64,000 bases of DNA from Cephalotus follicularis (lineage: Eukaryota; Streptophyta; Magnoliopsida; Oxalidales; Cephalotaceae), in the NCBI GenBank assembly GCA_001972305.1, contig BDDD01000567.1, forward strand, positions 372,001 to 436,000, read 5' to 3'. Within the stretch, counting starts at the first letter, position 1; each line of letters starts with the position of its first letter. Of this stretch, positions 32,885-46,000 are shown one piece after another. The notes beneath the pieces were generated by a model. It did not search any database. It saw only the letters and a program-made list of their open reading frames with translations, and was not told the origin of the DNA. A program made the translations under genes and the position numbers.

Positions 32885-32896
32885 TGGTATCAGAGA
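32885..32896 (+). other. U primer-binding site (tRNA-Met)
   Basis: TGGTATCAGAGA five bases after the 5' LTR, complementary to initiator tRNA-Met. Confidence 0.88.
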
Positions 32897-33003
32897 ATAG
32901 GTTTTGTTTCCTTAGAAGACTTGACTAGGTTTGACCTGTGAGATTGGGTAGACACTGGGTTAGGCTTCTCCGTTATGATCTTATGATATGTTTCCTGTTT
33001 CGG

Positions 33004-33029
33004 TTTTTTTTTTTTTTTTTTTTTTTTTT
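33004..33029. repeat. Poly-T run
   Basis: 26 T residues between the U primer site and gag. Likely length-variable. Confidence 0.9.
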
Positions 33030-33052
33030 CTGTTTTGAGTGCCTTTTTGTAG

Positions 33053-33840
33053 ATGGTACGTACAAGGAACGCTGCTCAGAGGACTGCACCCGTTGAGGCT
33101 TAGGAAGTCAAAAATGAGCCTACCATGGAAGAGTTAGTGCGTCAGGCAGTCGCTCAGGAGGTTCGATGTCTGTTGGGCCAGCAGAATCAGGAACAAGGCC
33201 GTAGGGAGCCAGCTGCTGAGGAGGATGCTCTAGCTGATGTTCAGTTGGGAACATAAGCTAGGGACAGGACTGACTGACCTACTTATATCTGGCTTGAGCG
33301 GTTCCAGAAGCAGAGACCGCAGTCTATCAGCTCAACCGTGACTCCTGTGGAGGCTGAGCACTGTATTGCTCATATGGAAAAGATCTTTGATGTGCTTGGT
33401 TGTAGTGACGAGCAGAAGGTTAAGTTAGCTGCTTACAAGCTTGAGTGTGACGCTCAGAAATAGTGGAAGGCTCTGGGTTTGGCTAGATTTCCAGGCAGCT
33501 CGTCAAGAAAGTGACAAGAAGAGAAACATGGGAGATTCCCAAGGACAAGGTTATGGACAGAATAGTAAGAATAGAAATGGCAAGCGAGGAAGGAGGAATG
33601 ATAACCGGGGACAGCAACAGCCCGGTAATGATCAAAGGCAGACATAGGGAGCTGCGGATGTTCAGATTCCCAAGTGTGATGTTTGTGGTAGACAGCATCC
33701 AGTGGGAGTGTGCTACAAGGCTATTGGGGTCTATTTTGTATGTGGTCAGAAGGGACATTTCATGAAGGATTGTCCTGATCCTCGTGCAAAGGAAAGGAGG
33801 GGGAACAATGCAGATCCTGGACAACGCAATATGGGAGGAC
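33053..33840 (+). pseudogene. gag: U gag remnant with zinc knuckle
   Basis: ATG at 33053 starts MVRTRNAAQRTAPVE. Pieces of the gag core follow (VEAEHCIAHMEKIFDVLGCSDEQKVKLAAY), then a basic N/G/R/Q stretch and a knuckle near 33735-33775 ([14 protein letters not shown]). The core is shorter than a usual chromovirus gag of about 400-450 aa. It would form the particle and package RNA in a live relative. Fossil, a few breaks. Confidence 0.8.
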
Positions 33841-36800
33841 GTGTTTTTGCTATCACGACACAGCAGGCTGCTAATGCACCAGGTACGGTTTCAGGTTTTG
33901 TTTTTGTTGGTAACCGTAGGGCCTATGTTTTGTATGATACTAGATCGACCCACTCAGTTATAGTGAGGTCTTTTGTTCGGCATCTTGGGATGTCTTCACA
34001 ATTGCATGATCCAGCTTTGGTTCTTTCAACCCCTACGGGTTCTTCTGTTGTGATAACTGAGTGTTTTTACGCTTGTCCTCCTACTTTCGATGATCGGATT
34101 CGTGATGCGGATCTTCTTCCTATCGATATGTATGACTTCGATATGATTCTGGGTATGAACTGGTTGAATCGTCATCGGGCTACGATTGACTGCTATGCTC
34201 GGAGGGTTCTGTTTGGAGATGTGAATAGACCTGATTTTATTTATCAGGGTTCACAGCCGAGAAAAGAAGTTAAGGTTATATCTGCTTTAAAGGCTCAGAA
34301 ATTGGTGGCTAAGGGCGCTGATGGTTTCTTAGCTGTTGTTAAGGATGTCTCAAAGGTTGAGCCTCGCCTTGAAGACTATCCTGTGGTTAGAGAATTTTCT
34401 GATGTGTTTTCGGAGGAGTTACCGGGTTTGCCACCGCAACGGGAAGTGGAGTTTACCATCGAACTCATTCTTGGAGTGGCACCTTTATCTAAGGCACCTT
34501 ACAGGATGGCACCGTTGGAACTGCAAGAGTTGAACGAACAGTTGCAAGAGCTGTTACATCGGGGTTTCATTCGGCCTAGTGTATCGCTGTGGGGTGCTCC
34601 GGTTCTTTTTGTGAAGAAGAAAGACGGGTCTATGAGGCTATCCATAGACTACAGAGAGTTGAATCGGATTACTGTTCGGAATAAATACCCTTTGCCTAGG
34701 ATTGATGACTTGTTTGATCAACTCCAAGGTGCTCGGTATTTCTCTATTTGAGATTGGGATATCATCAGCTTCGTATAAAGGATGAAGATGTGCCTAAAAC
34801 TGCTTTCCGTACTCGGTATGGGCATTATGAATTTCTGGTGATGCCGTTCGGACTCACTAATGCACCGACAGTTTTCATGGATCTGATGAATAGGGTGTTT
34901 CATGAGTACTTGGACCAGTTTGTGATTGTGTTCATATACGACATCCTTGTGTATTCCAAGTCGAAGGAAGAACATGAAGAACAGCTTCGTATTGTGCTGG
35001 GTATTCTGAGGAAGAATCAGCTATATGCGAAGTTCTCGAAGTGTGAGTTATGGTTGGAACAGGTGGCATTTTTGGGTCACGTGGTTACAACTGAAGGTAT
35101 CTTTGTGGATCCTACTAAAGTAGAGGCTATTACTAAATGGTCGAGACCTACCACAGTGACGGAGGTTAGGAGCTTTTTGGGCTTGGCTGGATACTATAGG
35201 CGGTGTGTGGAAGGCTTTTCCTCTATACCCTTACCACTAACTCAGCTTATGAGAAATGGAGCTAAGTTTGAATGGAATGAAGAGTGTGAAGCAAGTTTTG
35301 AGAAACTGAAGAATGGTCTTGTGTCAGCACTGATTCTTCGTTTACCATCTGGGTCAAGTGGATACCAGATATACAGTGATGCTTCTAAGAAGGGTTTGGG
35401 GTGTGTTTTGATGCAGCATGGTCATGTGCTAGCTTATGCTTCGAGGCAGCTGAAGCCTTATGAAGTGAACTATCATACACACGATCTCGAGTTGGCAACA
35501 GTGGTGTTTGCGTTGAAGATCTGGAGACACTACTTGTACGGAGAAACTTGTGATGTCTTTACCGATCATAAGCGTCTCAAGTACATCTTTACACAGAAAG
35601 AGTTGAACATGCGTCAGAGGAGGTGGTTAGAACTTCTTAAAGACTATGATCTGAATATTCAGTACCATCCTGGTAAAGCAAATGTGGTAGCTGATGCTCT
35701 TAGTCAGAAGAGTTCTAGGAGTGTAGTGGCTTTGCTTACTCAACCACAGTTGATAGCTGATATGGAGAGGATGGATTTACATCTATATGTTCGGGGTTCT
35801 GAAGGTTGTGTTGCTGCAATGAATGTAGAGCCTACTCTTATATCTCGGATTAAGACAGCTCAGAGTGATGATGGTGCGCTTTGGGCCTTAGTCCAGAATG
35901 TTGAAAAGGGTAAGCAATTAGAGTTTTGTATGGATGAGCATGGTGTGATATGGCTGGGTAATCGGTTGTGTGTTCCGGCAGATTCTTCTATCAGAGATGT
36001 TGTTTTGTCAGAGGCACACTGTTCTCCATTTTCTATACATCCGGGTTCTAAGAAAATGTATAGAGACTTAAAGAAGATCTTCAGATGGAATGGGATGAAA
36101 AGGGATGTAGCGGAGTATGTTGGAAGGTGTTTGATCTGTCAGCAGGTAAAGATTGAGCACCAGCGTGCTAGTGTTTTGTTACAGACCTTGGAGGTTACGG
36201 TATGGAAATGGGAAAGCATTTTTGATGGACTTTGTTACGGGTTTGCCGAGAACTTTCAGAAGGAATGATGCTATCTGGGTAGTAGTGAATCGATCTACTA
36301 AATCGGCTCACTTCTTGGCTATCCGAGAGGACTTCTCTGTTGATCGTTTGGCTGAGGTGTTTCAACAGGAGATAGTGAGACTACATGGGACTCCGGTATC
36401 CATTGTTTAGGATAGGGATCCTCGTTTCACTTCGCGGTTTTGGAAAGGGTTTCTGAAAGCTTGGGGGACGAGGCTCAGTTACAGTACAGCTTTCCATCCA
36501 CAGACTGATGGGCAGACTGAGAGGACCATCCAGACCTTGGAGGATATGTTGAGGTCTTGTGCGTTGGAGTGGATCGGGAACTGGGACGAGTATTTGAGCT
36601 TGGTGGAGTTTGCCTACAATAACAGTTTGCACGCTAGTATCAGTATGGCTCCGTTTGAAGCTCTTTATGGGAGGAAGTGTCGAGCTTCGACATGTTGGGA
36701 TGAGGTTGGAGAGTGAGTTATCGAGGGACCCGAGCTAGTGCAGATCACTACGGAGAAAGTGGCTATAGCAAGGGAGAGATTGAAAGCAGCTCAATCTTGA

Positions 36801-37265
36801 CAGAAAAGTTATGCGGATAGACATCGGAGGGACTTGGAGTTCAAGGTAGGTGAACATGTGTTCTTGAAAGTTTCACCTTGGAAAGGAGTCCGACGTTTTG
36901 GGCTGAAAGGAAAGTTGAGTCCGCGGTTTATTGGACCTTTCGAGGTTCTAGAGAAGATAGGCGCGGTTGCTTATCGGTTAGCTTTGCCTCCGCAGTTAGC
37001 ACACGTCCATAACGTGTTCCACGTGTCTTTGTTGAGGGGTTATCAGTATCATCCCCTGCATGTGGTTCACTATCCGTTGGACAGTATTCGGGAGGATCTA
37101 TCTTGTGACGAGGAGGCCAAGGCTATTCAGGACATACATGAGCGGGTGACACGTAGCAAGACCGTTTCTTTTGTGAAAGTTTTGTGGAGGAATCAACCCA
37201 AATCTGAGGCCACTTGGGAGCTTGAGGAGCATATTCAGGAGCGATATCCGCACTTGTTTTCTTGA
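33841..37265 (+). pseudogene. pol: U pol (protease, RT, RNase H, integrase, chromodomain)
   Basis: Protease region near 33900-34180 ([29 protein letters not shown]). RT near 34390-35140 ([59 protein letters not shown]). RNase H near 35360-35700 ([46 protein letters not shown]). Integrase near 36010-36760, with an HHCC finger ([23 protein letters not shown]) and core strings ([23 protein letters not shown]). The C-terminal part near 36840-37265 has FLKVSPWKGVRRFGLKGKLS, HNVFHVSLLR and a chromodomain-like end (VLWRNQPKSEATWE). Order and motifs place it in Tekay/Del. Roughly half a dozen breaks in gag-pol; inactive. Confidence 0.92.
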
Positions 37266-37298
37266 GGTATGAGTGTGTTTGTGATTTCGGGACGAAAT

Positions 37299-37317
37299 CC
37301 TTTTTAAGGGGGTTGGA
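37299..37317 (+). other. U polypurine tract
   Basis: TTTTTAAGGGGGTTGGA after GGGACGAAATCC, the standard chromovirus 3' end, directly before the 3' LTR. Confidence 0.85.
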
Positions 37318-40099
37318 TGTAATACCCTGCTTGTTCGTATATGTGTTTTGTGGACTTTTATATATATGTTTGTGTTCGGCCTTTTTAATTTGTTTTATTT
37401 TTTTCAAGTCCGGTTGCCCTATGTCTTGGGCTTTTGTGATTTGGGTTGTTTGATACTAGCCTGAATTTTGGCTAATGCAATGTTGAGTTGGGCCTATGTT
37501 CATAAGTTTTATTTTATTAAAACTTTATTCTATTTTACAATTTCGAAATTATTAAAACAATTCCCTTTTCTTTTATTTTAAAAATCTCTTAATTTCTATT
37601 TTTATTTTATTTTATTTTATTTTCCTTATTCTTTTTCTTTCCTTCTTTTTCTTCCCACTCTTTCTCCCGTAACCCTTTCCTTCCCAATCTTCTCACACGT
37701 TTTCAATCTTATTTTTCCATTCTTATTGCCTGAAAATCTTGTCTTCTTCCTTATGTGATCAGATTATGTTTCTAAATTCATTATTCTTCCCTCTATTCTG
37801 TCTTCATTTTCCTGTTTAATAATGCCTTTGTCATTATGATATGTCAACCGAATTCCAAAGCCTGTCACTGCCGAAATTGCAAGTTGGAATTGTTGTGTTC
37901 TTGTGTTGATTCGTTCTTCATCAATATCAAGTTTGTTGGTGTCTTTTGTTGTCTTTTGGTTATACTTTTCTTGGCAAGCTTCGAGTTGTGTTGTCTCCTC
38001 CTTTGTTCCTGTTGCACAGCCGGTTAACAATTGTTCAGTGGTATTCTTTCTGCTGTTTCTGGGTTCTTAATACCATTAGAGGTTAGTGAATCCTGCTGTG
38101 ATGGTTTATTCCATTTTGTTATGTTGTTTTCATGCCGAATAGGGTGTTAAAATTGGTTTTGGTCCCTTCAATTTTATATGTTATGTCATTGTATTTCTAA
38201 GCCTGCCAGCATGTTTTAAACACCATGGATATGTTATAATCTGGTTTTAATGTCTGCAAGTAGTAGTGGACAGAAAATTGGACTTATATGTATGCATATG
38301 TTCCAGGCTCTTTCATTCTTTCTCTTGAAGTTAACCACTGCCAATATGCTATTCCATGTCAATTCTGTGTTTTTGTGTCATCTAAACATCATATAATGTC
38401 TCATGTATATGTTCATATGTCTCTGGTATGATGTCATTCATGTTTGGCCAATTTTTGTATTGAAAATGTTGTGTTTCTGCTGTTCTGTCGACTAGAACAG
38501 TCGGCTGTTTTTTTATAGACAGTCGGCTGGTTTGGTTAAGCAGTTGGCTATTTTTTATGAACAGTCAGCTGGTTTGGTTGAGCAGTCAACTGTTTCTGTT
38601 GTGTATTCGGCTGGCCCTGTTGGATAGTCGGGTGCCAAGCTTCCACAGTCGACTGGAGCTCTGTGACAGTCGGCTGTTTTGCCCAGAAAATTTCTGTTTT
38701 CAACTGTTTTGATCCGTTAGTTCTCCGAATCAATCCGAGTCTTTTCTAAACACTGTAATGAGTTTGTTTATTGTCTCTAATGTTTCTTAGAACCTTATAT
38801 GAATGGTTTTGGGTGTCTTTTAGATTGTTGTGCTTCATACGCGAGTTTGAATTAATAATCTTTCCGTAAGTGCTTTTGTGAAACGCATAAGGTACGGATT
38901 TCTATCGTTCTTTGGCTATCTGGTTTTATCGAACTGAAGTCAATTTTGTTTTATGCTATGTTCCTCATTTTATGAACTGGACTATATTTCGGAAATGAAG
39001 TTGGTTTTTGACATTTTATGAATTTAAATGTTCCCAACTTTATTTTTTATGTTATGATACATTACGATATGTTATGAAATGATCATCTATTTATCACGAA
39101 AATAAATAAGTTGATGTTTTGACTATGAAATGTATGTTATGATATCATTGTGAACGACTTTCAAATATGTTGTGAAAGCATATCTACGTGTTTTTAATTG
39201 ATTTTGATAAATCGATGTTTTCTAAATGATTGAATACTGAGTATTGTACCCACTTATTGGGCGTACCATAGGCATGTCGTAGGCCTGGCACGGGGACATG
39301 ACACTTCAATAGTGGTGTGATTAGTCTACGGCGTCTCTGAATGTTATGAATAAATCTCATGAGGTGGATTTATGGATCCGTTATGTATGATAGAGGCGTA
39401 TGAATCGATTCTAGTTTATGGACATGTGATATGAAATGATATGTGAGAATTGACTTGTGTAGTGCCGTACACTGCGATTATAGTGGGCATGTGGAATTAG
39501 CGCCTCCCTTTCCAATATATGTTATGAAATGTGATATGATATGTGGCTCAGTATGACTTTATCAATCATGAAATGATGTTTGAAATGTTTCGAAAGATAT
39601 GAAATTGGTATTTTATGGAAATTCGAATATGATTAAACTGTTTTAATTACTTAAGATTTATGTTATGAGTTTCATTGAGATTTTATTGCTTTTAAACTTA
39701 TCGTTTACTGCTTTTACTTTCCTTATCCATACTGAACTTTGCTCAGCCGCGTTTTTGTTTTCCATGCGGCAGGTTATCGGGAGCAGCGGGGGAATGTGTG
39801 AACGAGAGATGGCCACCTTTATTTCATGGATTCCTAGGAGTGTCATCCTTATGTGTCTTTGGTTTTAGTGGTCATGAACAATATGCTAATTTGTTTTATG
39901 TTTCGGTATTTTACGTTCTGAAATATGTTAAGTTTTATGTTTTGACCAATTTTTCAGTTATGCTATGACCGCCACGTTTTGGCTAATAAAGAAATGTTTA
40001 TGTTCAGTTAAAGGTATGTCTATGTTCATATAAGTTATGTTATGTTATGATATGTTTTGTTATGACCTGTGATGACTCCCGCCATCTGGGGGTGTTACA
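37318..40099 (+). repeat. U 3' LTR
   Basis: Pairs with 30072-32879, TGTAATACCCTGC to GGTGTTACA, 2782 bp. Confidence 0.93.
38500..38674. repeat. CAGTCGGCTG motif array in U 3' LTR, 21-bp period
   Basis: Nine cores at 38500, 38522, 38543, 38564, 38585, 38606, 38627, 38648 and 38669. Seven consecutive steps are exactly 21 bp. It has one motif fewer than the 5' LTR, and the loss keeps the phase. Confidence 0.85.
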
Positions 40100-40104
40100 G
40101 TAGG

Positions 40105-41125
40105 AACCTTAGGCGTCAATGTCGTCCTTTTAGGCATTGATGTCCTGGAAACCAGTAGGTTAGTCAACGTCATCCTAGGCGCCAACGTAAATCATCCTAA
40201 CAGTGCGAAACATCAACTATTTCCAGTTATGGCGTTAATGTCAATCACTTAGTTGTCAACGTAAATCAAACGCAGCATGACATTCAGTCAATAATCACTT
40301 CAATCAAGCATGGATTCAACACTTAGGATCAACATGCAAGCATACGCAATCACCATAACACAATATACATGTCATATTTTCAAAAACATGTCATAAACTC
40401 TACATCTAATTCCAAGTTAGGAATCGAAAGTCCACTTCTTTAAGCTCTAATCCGATCCTCAGCTTCTCCAAGCTTCAAGATTTGGTTCGATCACTCCAAG
40501 CCCAGGTTCTAATCTCTGATCCTCAAGCTTCTTCTCACAGCTCACAATGGCGGGACAACATCTCCCACATTCTCTCCTCTTTCAATGGTGTGAGGCTTGG
40601 AGAAGAGGAGAGGATTTTTAATGGAGTCTTCACCTCTCTCTCTCCTTCCTCACGGCATGGCAGGGATGGCAGATCGATGTGACCTCCATAAATGCCTCTC
40701 TCTCACATCAGTCAACACAGAGCACATGGGGGAGTGTGAGCCCCTCATGCATATTCTGTCCTTGTTTAACTTACTCTGCCAATAGTTTAGGTGTCAACAT
40801 CAACGCAGGGTGTTGACGCGTTGACTTCATGCCTTGGCGTTAACAAGTTCCCCTTAGTCGCGTTAACGCCTATCCCCTTCAGTTCACCAGCAATGGACGT
40901 TAGCGTCCTCACATGGCATCAACGCCTTAAGGCAAAAGCCTTAAGCGTGTTTCAATGTTACTTGGCGTCGACATCAATCCATGGCGTTGACGTGCAAGTG
41001 CCCTGATTCCTTTACATTCAACACTTAGACTTACCTTCCTTCAATATCCATAACAATAAGCTAATTAAAAGGATAATTAGCAAATAATCTCATATCAATG
41101 TATAATTTTATTTATGAATTGTACA
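40105..41125 (-). repeat. Y1 LTR, piece 4 of 4, with motif clusters
   Basis: Continues Y1 after U. Array cores at 40115, 40136, 40163, 40181, 40212, 40234 and 40255, then a second cluster at 40793, 40812, 40839, 40862, 40899, 40918, 40967 and 40986; typical form GGCGTTAACGCC or GGCGTCAACGT. The end near 41125 (AATTGTACA) is set by weak alignment with the Y2 LTR start and by the TG...CA rule. The five bases after it (ACATA) do not match those before 15070 (ATGCA). Confidence 0.68.
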
Positions 41126-42615
41126 ACATACATCGAATATGTTTTATTCTGAACATAAGTTTTGGTTTTCATTATATATTACTGCTGTTGATCATTAGAT
41201 TGTTCAAAACCTTGTTGATTATTCATGAAAACTGCCTTAGAAATGCAATACCAGAAAATTGTTCCAAGTTGTGTAAAAACCAGAGAATATGTTTTAATAA
41301 TTCTTATTGCCTCATGTAACCTGAAAAGCTATATGTTTATACATTTGAAATATTAATCTGGTATTCTCAACATCTGAGTCATGTTTTATAACCTGCATAC
41401 AACTGTTTTATGGATGCATGTTTAAGAAAAACTAAGTTTTTGCAACTATTTTTGCGTCTTGCATGTTGTTGAGCGTTGTCTGCATTTCGTTTTTGTCGAA
41501 GTTTGGGGCTTAACCGTCGACGCTTTGCTTTGGACATCGACGCTTTCATAGTGTTTTATCAAGCATTGCTTCGACACTTTGTTCAGCACTTAGTAATAAC
41601 GTTGTTCTTAAGGCGTCGATGCTTTTGACAAGAACATCGACGCTTTCTTCGTATATTGTTATACCTTCTGTCGATGCTTAGTATTAACTATTGCATTAAA
41701 GCGCCAACGCTTGGTATTAAAAACGTCAAGGCTTTGTGTCTTTTTGTACCTGTTAGGTTGTAATACCTGTTTGGTTATTTGTATAGGATCCCAAAATATC
41801 TGTGGTGGATTTTAGGGTGTCTCGTTGTGTGCTTGATTCATTCTGAGTATTGTTAAGGTTGAGCAACTAAGGTATGGATGTTCGTTCCTTGACATATTCC
41901 TATGGGTTTATGAACATGTGTGGATTTTTCGTTTTTTGATATTCCTTCGGTTTTATGAATTCTGTTATGTTTTGAATTTTTGATATGTTTTGGAATAAAG
42001 TCAGCTTTAATATTTTTATGAACAGTGTTAAATATTCCTGACTTTATAAATTCAGTTATGATTTCATTTCCAAATTTTATATGATCATCTCTTTTATTGT
42101 AAAATTAAAATGAGTTGATTTTCGAAAATGAAAACATGTGCAAATGTGAATGTTTTATCTTTTGATAACGATTTTAGATATGTTCATATATACATATATA
42201 TATATATATATGTTTGAATTGACTTTTAAAATCAATATTTTTAAATTGTGACATACTGAGTTTTTGTACCCACCTATGAGGCATACCATAGGCATGCCCT
42301 TTGGCACGGAGGCATGACACTTTCCGTGGCGGTGTGATTAGTACATGGCGTCTCTCTATGTTTGTGATATCCTTTGTGGAGGATTATGGATTCGTTATTT
42401 CTGATAGAGGCGTATGGGTCGACCCTAGAAATTTGTGATATGTTATGTTGTGAGAATTGATTGTGTAGTGCCGTACACGTCATTTCGTGAATCCCTTGCA
42501 TATATGTGATCTGATATGTGACATGTTATGATGCTCAGTATGGAACTTTATGTTTCGCAAGGTATGGATTTGGTTTTATACGAAAATTTCTGAGGTAATT
42601 TATAAAGAATGTTTA
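41126..42615 (+). mobile_element. T: gypsy LTR fragment
   Basis: Non-coding. From about 41450 it parallels the middle of the U and Z1 LTRs: array, then GGTATGGATGTTCGTTCC, AAAATGAGTTGAT, ACCATAGGCATGCC and GGCGGTGTGATTAG. Neither true end is visible: the left end abuts Y1 and the right is cut by Z1 at GTTTA (42611-42615). It also holds a TATATATA run (about 42186-42211). Confidence 0.65.
41495..41730. repeat. CGTCGACGCTTT motif array in T
   Basis: Cores at 41495, 41516, 41536, 41570, 41615, 41636, 41670, 41703 and 41725; short intervals are 20-22 bp, longer ones 33-34 and 45. The motif (ATCGACGCTTT, GTCGATGCTTT) resembles that of the Copia elements S1 and S2, although T is gypsy-like. Confidence 0.7.
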
Positions 42616-43023
42616 TGTAATATCCCGTTTTTCTGTATAAAATTTTTTTCGGGCATTTTAAACTTTTTTTCGTGTGGATTGTTTATTTATTTTGGGTATG
42701 TGAATTATCCATTTATTGTTTTGTCCTTGGCTGGGCTAAGTTGCTTCTAGCCATGGGCCGTTGGATAATGGTTTGTACATTAGTAAAGGAAATTATAAAA
42801 CTTTTTATATAAATTCTACTTTCCTTTTTTATTTTATTTTATTTTATTTTCTCTCTTTTATCACTCTCTTCCATCTCTCACTCACTCACTCCCGCAACAT
42901 CTCTCCCTCAAATTCTCACTTTCCTCACATCTCTCCGTATCTCTCTTTCCCACGTCTCACTCTCTCTCCTCATTATGTCATTTTAAAACAATGGCCACCT
43001 TCATATATTTCTTCATCTTATTC

Positions 43024-43059
<36 letters not shown>

Positions 43060-46000
43060 CGCTCGCTCGCTCCCGATGCAATTGTTGCCTAACCTCCAGG
43101 GAATTTCTTGCATTGTCGCCCACAGTTCTACACCATTTCAAGTTTGTTCATGGTATTTTGGTTTGATGAACTGGTTTGCTTTGATTTAAACCACTTTAGG
43201 CAGACTATTAAACTCATTTATCTCTCTTTCCTAGAACCAACCACTGACAGCACAGCCTCTGTCCTCTTGCACTCCTTCAACCATTTTTGCATCATTATCA
43301 GGTCTGTTCCATTGGTTTAGTTTTGTTATCAACCCATTAAATGTGTTATTGGTTTGAAACCATTGTTGCATATGGGTCCAGACATTATCTTCATATTCCT
43401 TTGTTCCTCATTCTATTGTAACAGCCTTCGGATGTCTTATATATGTTGTCTAATCTGATGTTTGTTAACTGGTTGCTGAGGTTTGTGATGAATCTGTCTA
43501 TATGTATAAGCTGTTAAAATCCCGTCCCTCTCCCTTAAGCATAAATACCACCTACACATATCCACTGTTTTCCATGTTTTCTTTTTGCAGTTTCGGGCGC
43601 CATAGTTAGAGGTTGTGTTAGTCTGAATTGGTTTATTATTTGTTAGAACTCAAACTGCCATTTTCTGGGTTGTGTTCGCTGCACTCCATTTCTGCACTGG
43701 GTGCGTTCTGTTCTCCCAATACATGGCATCACAACGTTGCTTCAGGCGCCGACGAGGTAGACCAGAAACTTCCACCCTGGCTATAACTTTCTTCATCGAC
43801 GTTTGATGCAATGCAGGAAGTGCCTATGAGTTGCATGTATATCGACGAGGCGTGTGTGCATGGTATGCGTATGTGTTTTCTGGGTTGATATGTGCAGAAT
43901 TGGTGTGGGCTGCGTTTTGGCGTAATTGAGGGATATGACAAGTTTTGTATTGTTATGATAAAAAGCATGGCGTGAGTATAGTGTGTGTGTGTGATGTGTG
44001 TGCGGTGTGTGTGTGGGTTGTATCTCCATGTTGGGCGAGGAAGATACAACCCAGGCGTCGAAATGTTGATGCTGAGCGCGAGTGTTATGTGTTGTGTGAG
44101 AAGGAGAATGGCAACAATTTGGTTTTGTTTAGTTTTGGTAAAAGCGGCGTTGTCTTGGCCAATAAAGCTTTTCCTTAAAATTTTCTTCTTCTTTTTTTGG
44201 TTAATGAAGAAAAAGAATAAGTAAAATAGGACGCGTCCTTAAATAAATCGAGGTCGGATGCATCAAAGTTTTTAGCCCGACGTTTTTTCTAGTTTGGCGT
44301 CCATCTTGTTCCACTCTGCAGTGGGCGTTATTGGTCCGATTTACATACCATTAATTTTTTCTAATTTAATGACGCGAATAGTTTCGAGTCCTTATACGAA
44401 CGATTTTGTTTCTTTTAGATATTAGTAACAACCAAGGAGCAGTCTAGGGATTTATTGATCAACTCTTGAGGTATATTTTGGTGATTGTATAAGATACGTA
44501 TACTTCTCTTCTTGGTTATGTTCGATCGGTTTTACTTGAATAAAACATGTTTTATTGTTTAATGAAATAAGTACAAAGTACTCTTCATTTTTATTGAAAT
44601 GAATTCAATGTTGTACGGATCTTTCTCTTCTTGATACACTCTTAACGACTTTACAAGAGTATAAATTCAGTTCATTTTGTTGAAATAAATTCTTTCTTGC
44701 TTTTAATATGTATGGAAATTTTGATCTTTGATACTCTCTTATTGGTTTTAATAAAATAAAGGTTATTTTGCTTTTAAGAATAAAGTACAGATAGTTCGTT
44801 CCTTGATATATTCATTCAGTTTTATGAATTTTGTTGTGCTTCAGATTTTGATATGTTTAGGAAATAGAGTCAACTATGATATTTTATGAGATTAAATATT
44901 TGTGATTTTATAAATTCAGCATGATTTTCACTCATGAAAGTGTGCTAAGTTTTATGATACAGATTTTGTTATGAGCATTATTTTCAATTACGAAAGTATT
45001 TTAATTTTATGATATGATATGTTTTGGATTGGTTTTGTGAGTAAACCAATATTTGAAATGATTTTTGATAAAATCATTATTTTCAAAATTTGAAAATATT
45101 TGTTTCCTACCTATGGAGGTACCACAGGCATGGGGACATGACACTTCCGTAGTGGTGTGATTAGTCTACGGCGTCTCTTAATATCTTGTGATAGGATATG
45201 GCCAATTGAGGCGTATGGATCGATCCTAGTTATTGTTAGATTTGGATTTTGGGGATTGATTGTGTAGTGCCGTACACGTCATTCCGTTTGGCAAGTGGAT
45301 TCTGCAGGATCCCTTGCCTATATGTATGTATTTAATTCGTTATTGTATCTCTCAGTATAAAACATGGATTTGGAAAATTTTGGAAACCGATATGCTTAAT
45401 ACATATTTTCACTTTATAGTGATTTGTGAATCTATATATGTATGTATATATATGTTTTGCATGAATACCATTTTAATTGCATAATTTGGATTATTTATGA
45501 TTTGGTCAGTTTTGTAAAAGATTTGTATTGTTTCTTTTCGTAAACTGTTTCGCTTCGTTTCGCTCTGTTTCGAAACCAAAAAATGTTTTATGTTTACTTT
45601 TAAAAGAATTGTTTTTCAAAGTTACTACTTTCAGCTTCATCGGTTATTATGTTTTCGTAGACTTATCAGTATTGTTTTGTTTTGTAAAACGTTTTGTTCT
45701 GATTTGTAAATTGTTTTGATTCGTTTACTGTTCCGTTTTGTTTTGTAACCGTTTTGTTTTGTATGGTAAACTGTTTTATTCGTAAACTCTTTTATGATTC
45801 TATATCCGTATTGAGATTTTCTCAGCCACGTTTTGTTTTTTCATGGGGCAGGTTTTCAGGGGCAGCATGGGCAAGTGTTATGAGAGAGACACCTATGGAT
45901 TAAGGACATTTTTGGATATGGTTTCTTTTAGTAACGTTGTGGTTATGGAACTTGGAGTTAAAGTTAATTTAAACACTTAGGATTTTGATTCTGTCAACTG

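Larger units (their letters stand above)
30072..40099 (+). mobile_element. U: Tekay/Del-like gypsy chromovirus
   Basis: LTRs 30072-32879 and 37318-40099 with perfect TSD GTAGG (30067-30071 and 40100-40104). Internal region of 4.4 kb with tRNA-Met primer site, gag, protease, RT, RNase H, integrase, chromodomain-like end and polypurine tract, all in chromovirus order. This is the most complete pol layout on the plus strand in the window. It is broken, with roughly half a dozen breaks and a gag that is shorter than usual. The LTRs differ visibly but modestly. Confidence 0.95.

Noticed and set aside
40482-40785. Open frames near 40480-40785 as a host gene remnant
   Set aside because: Within Y1 LTR sequence between two motif clusters; no recognisable protein.
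43729-44224. Histidine/threonine-rich frames near 43730-44220
   Set aside because: They translate a GT-rich microsatellite in the Z1 LTR.
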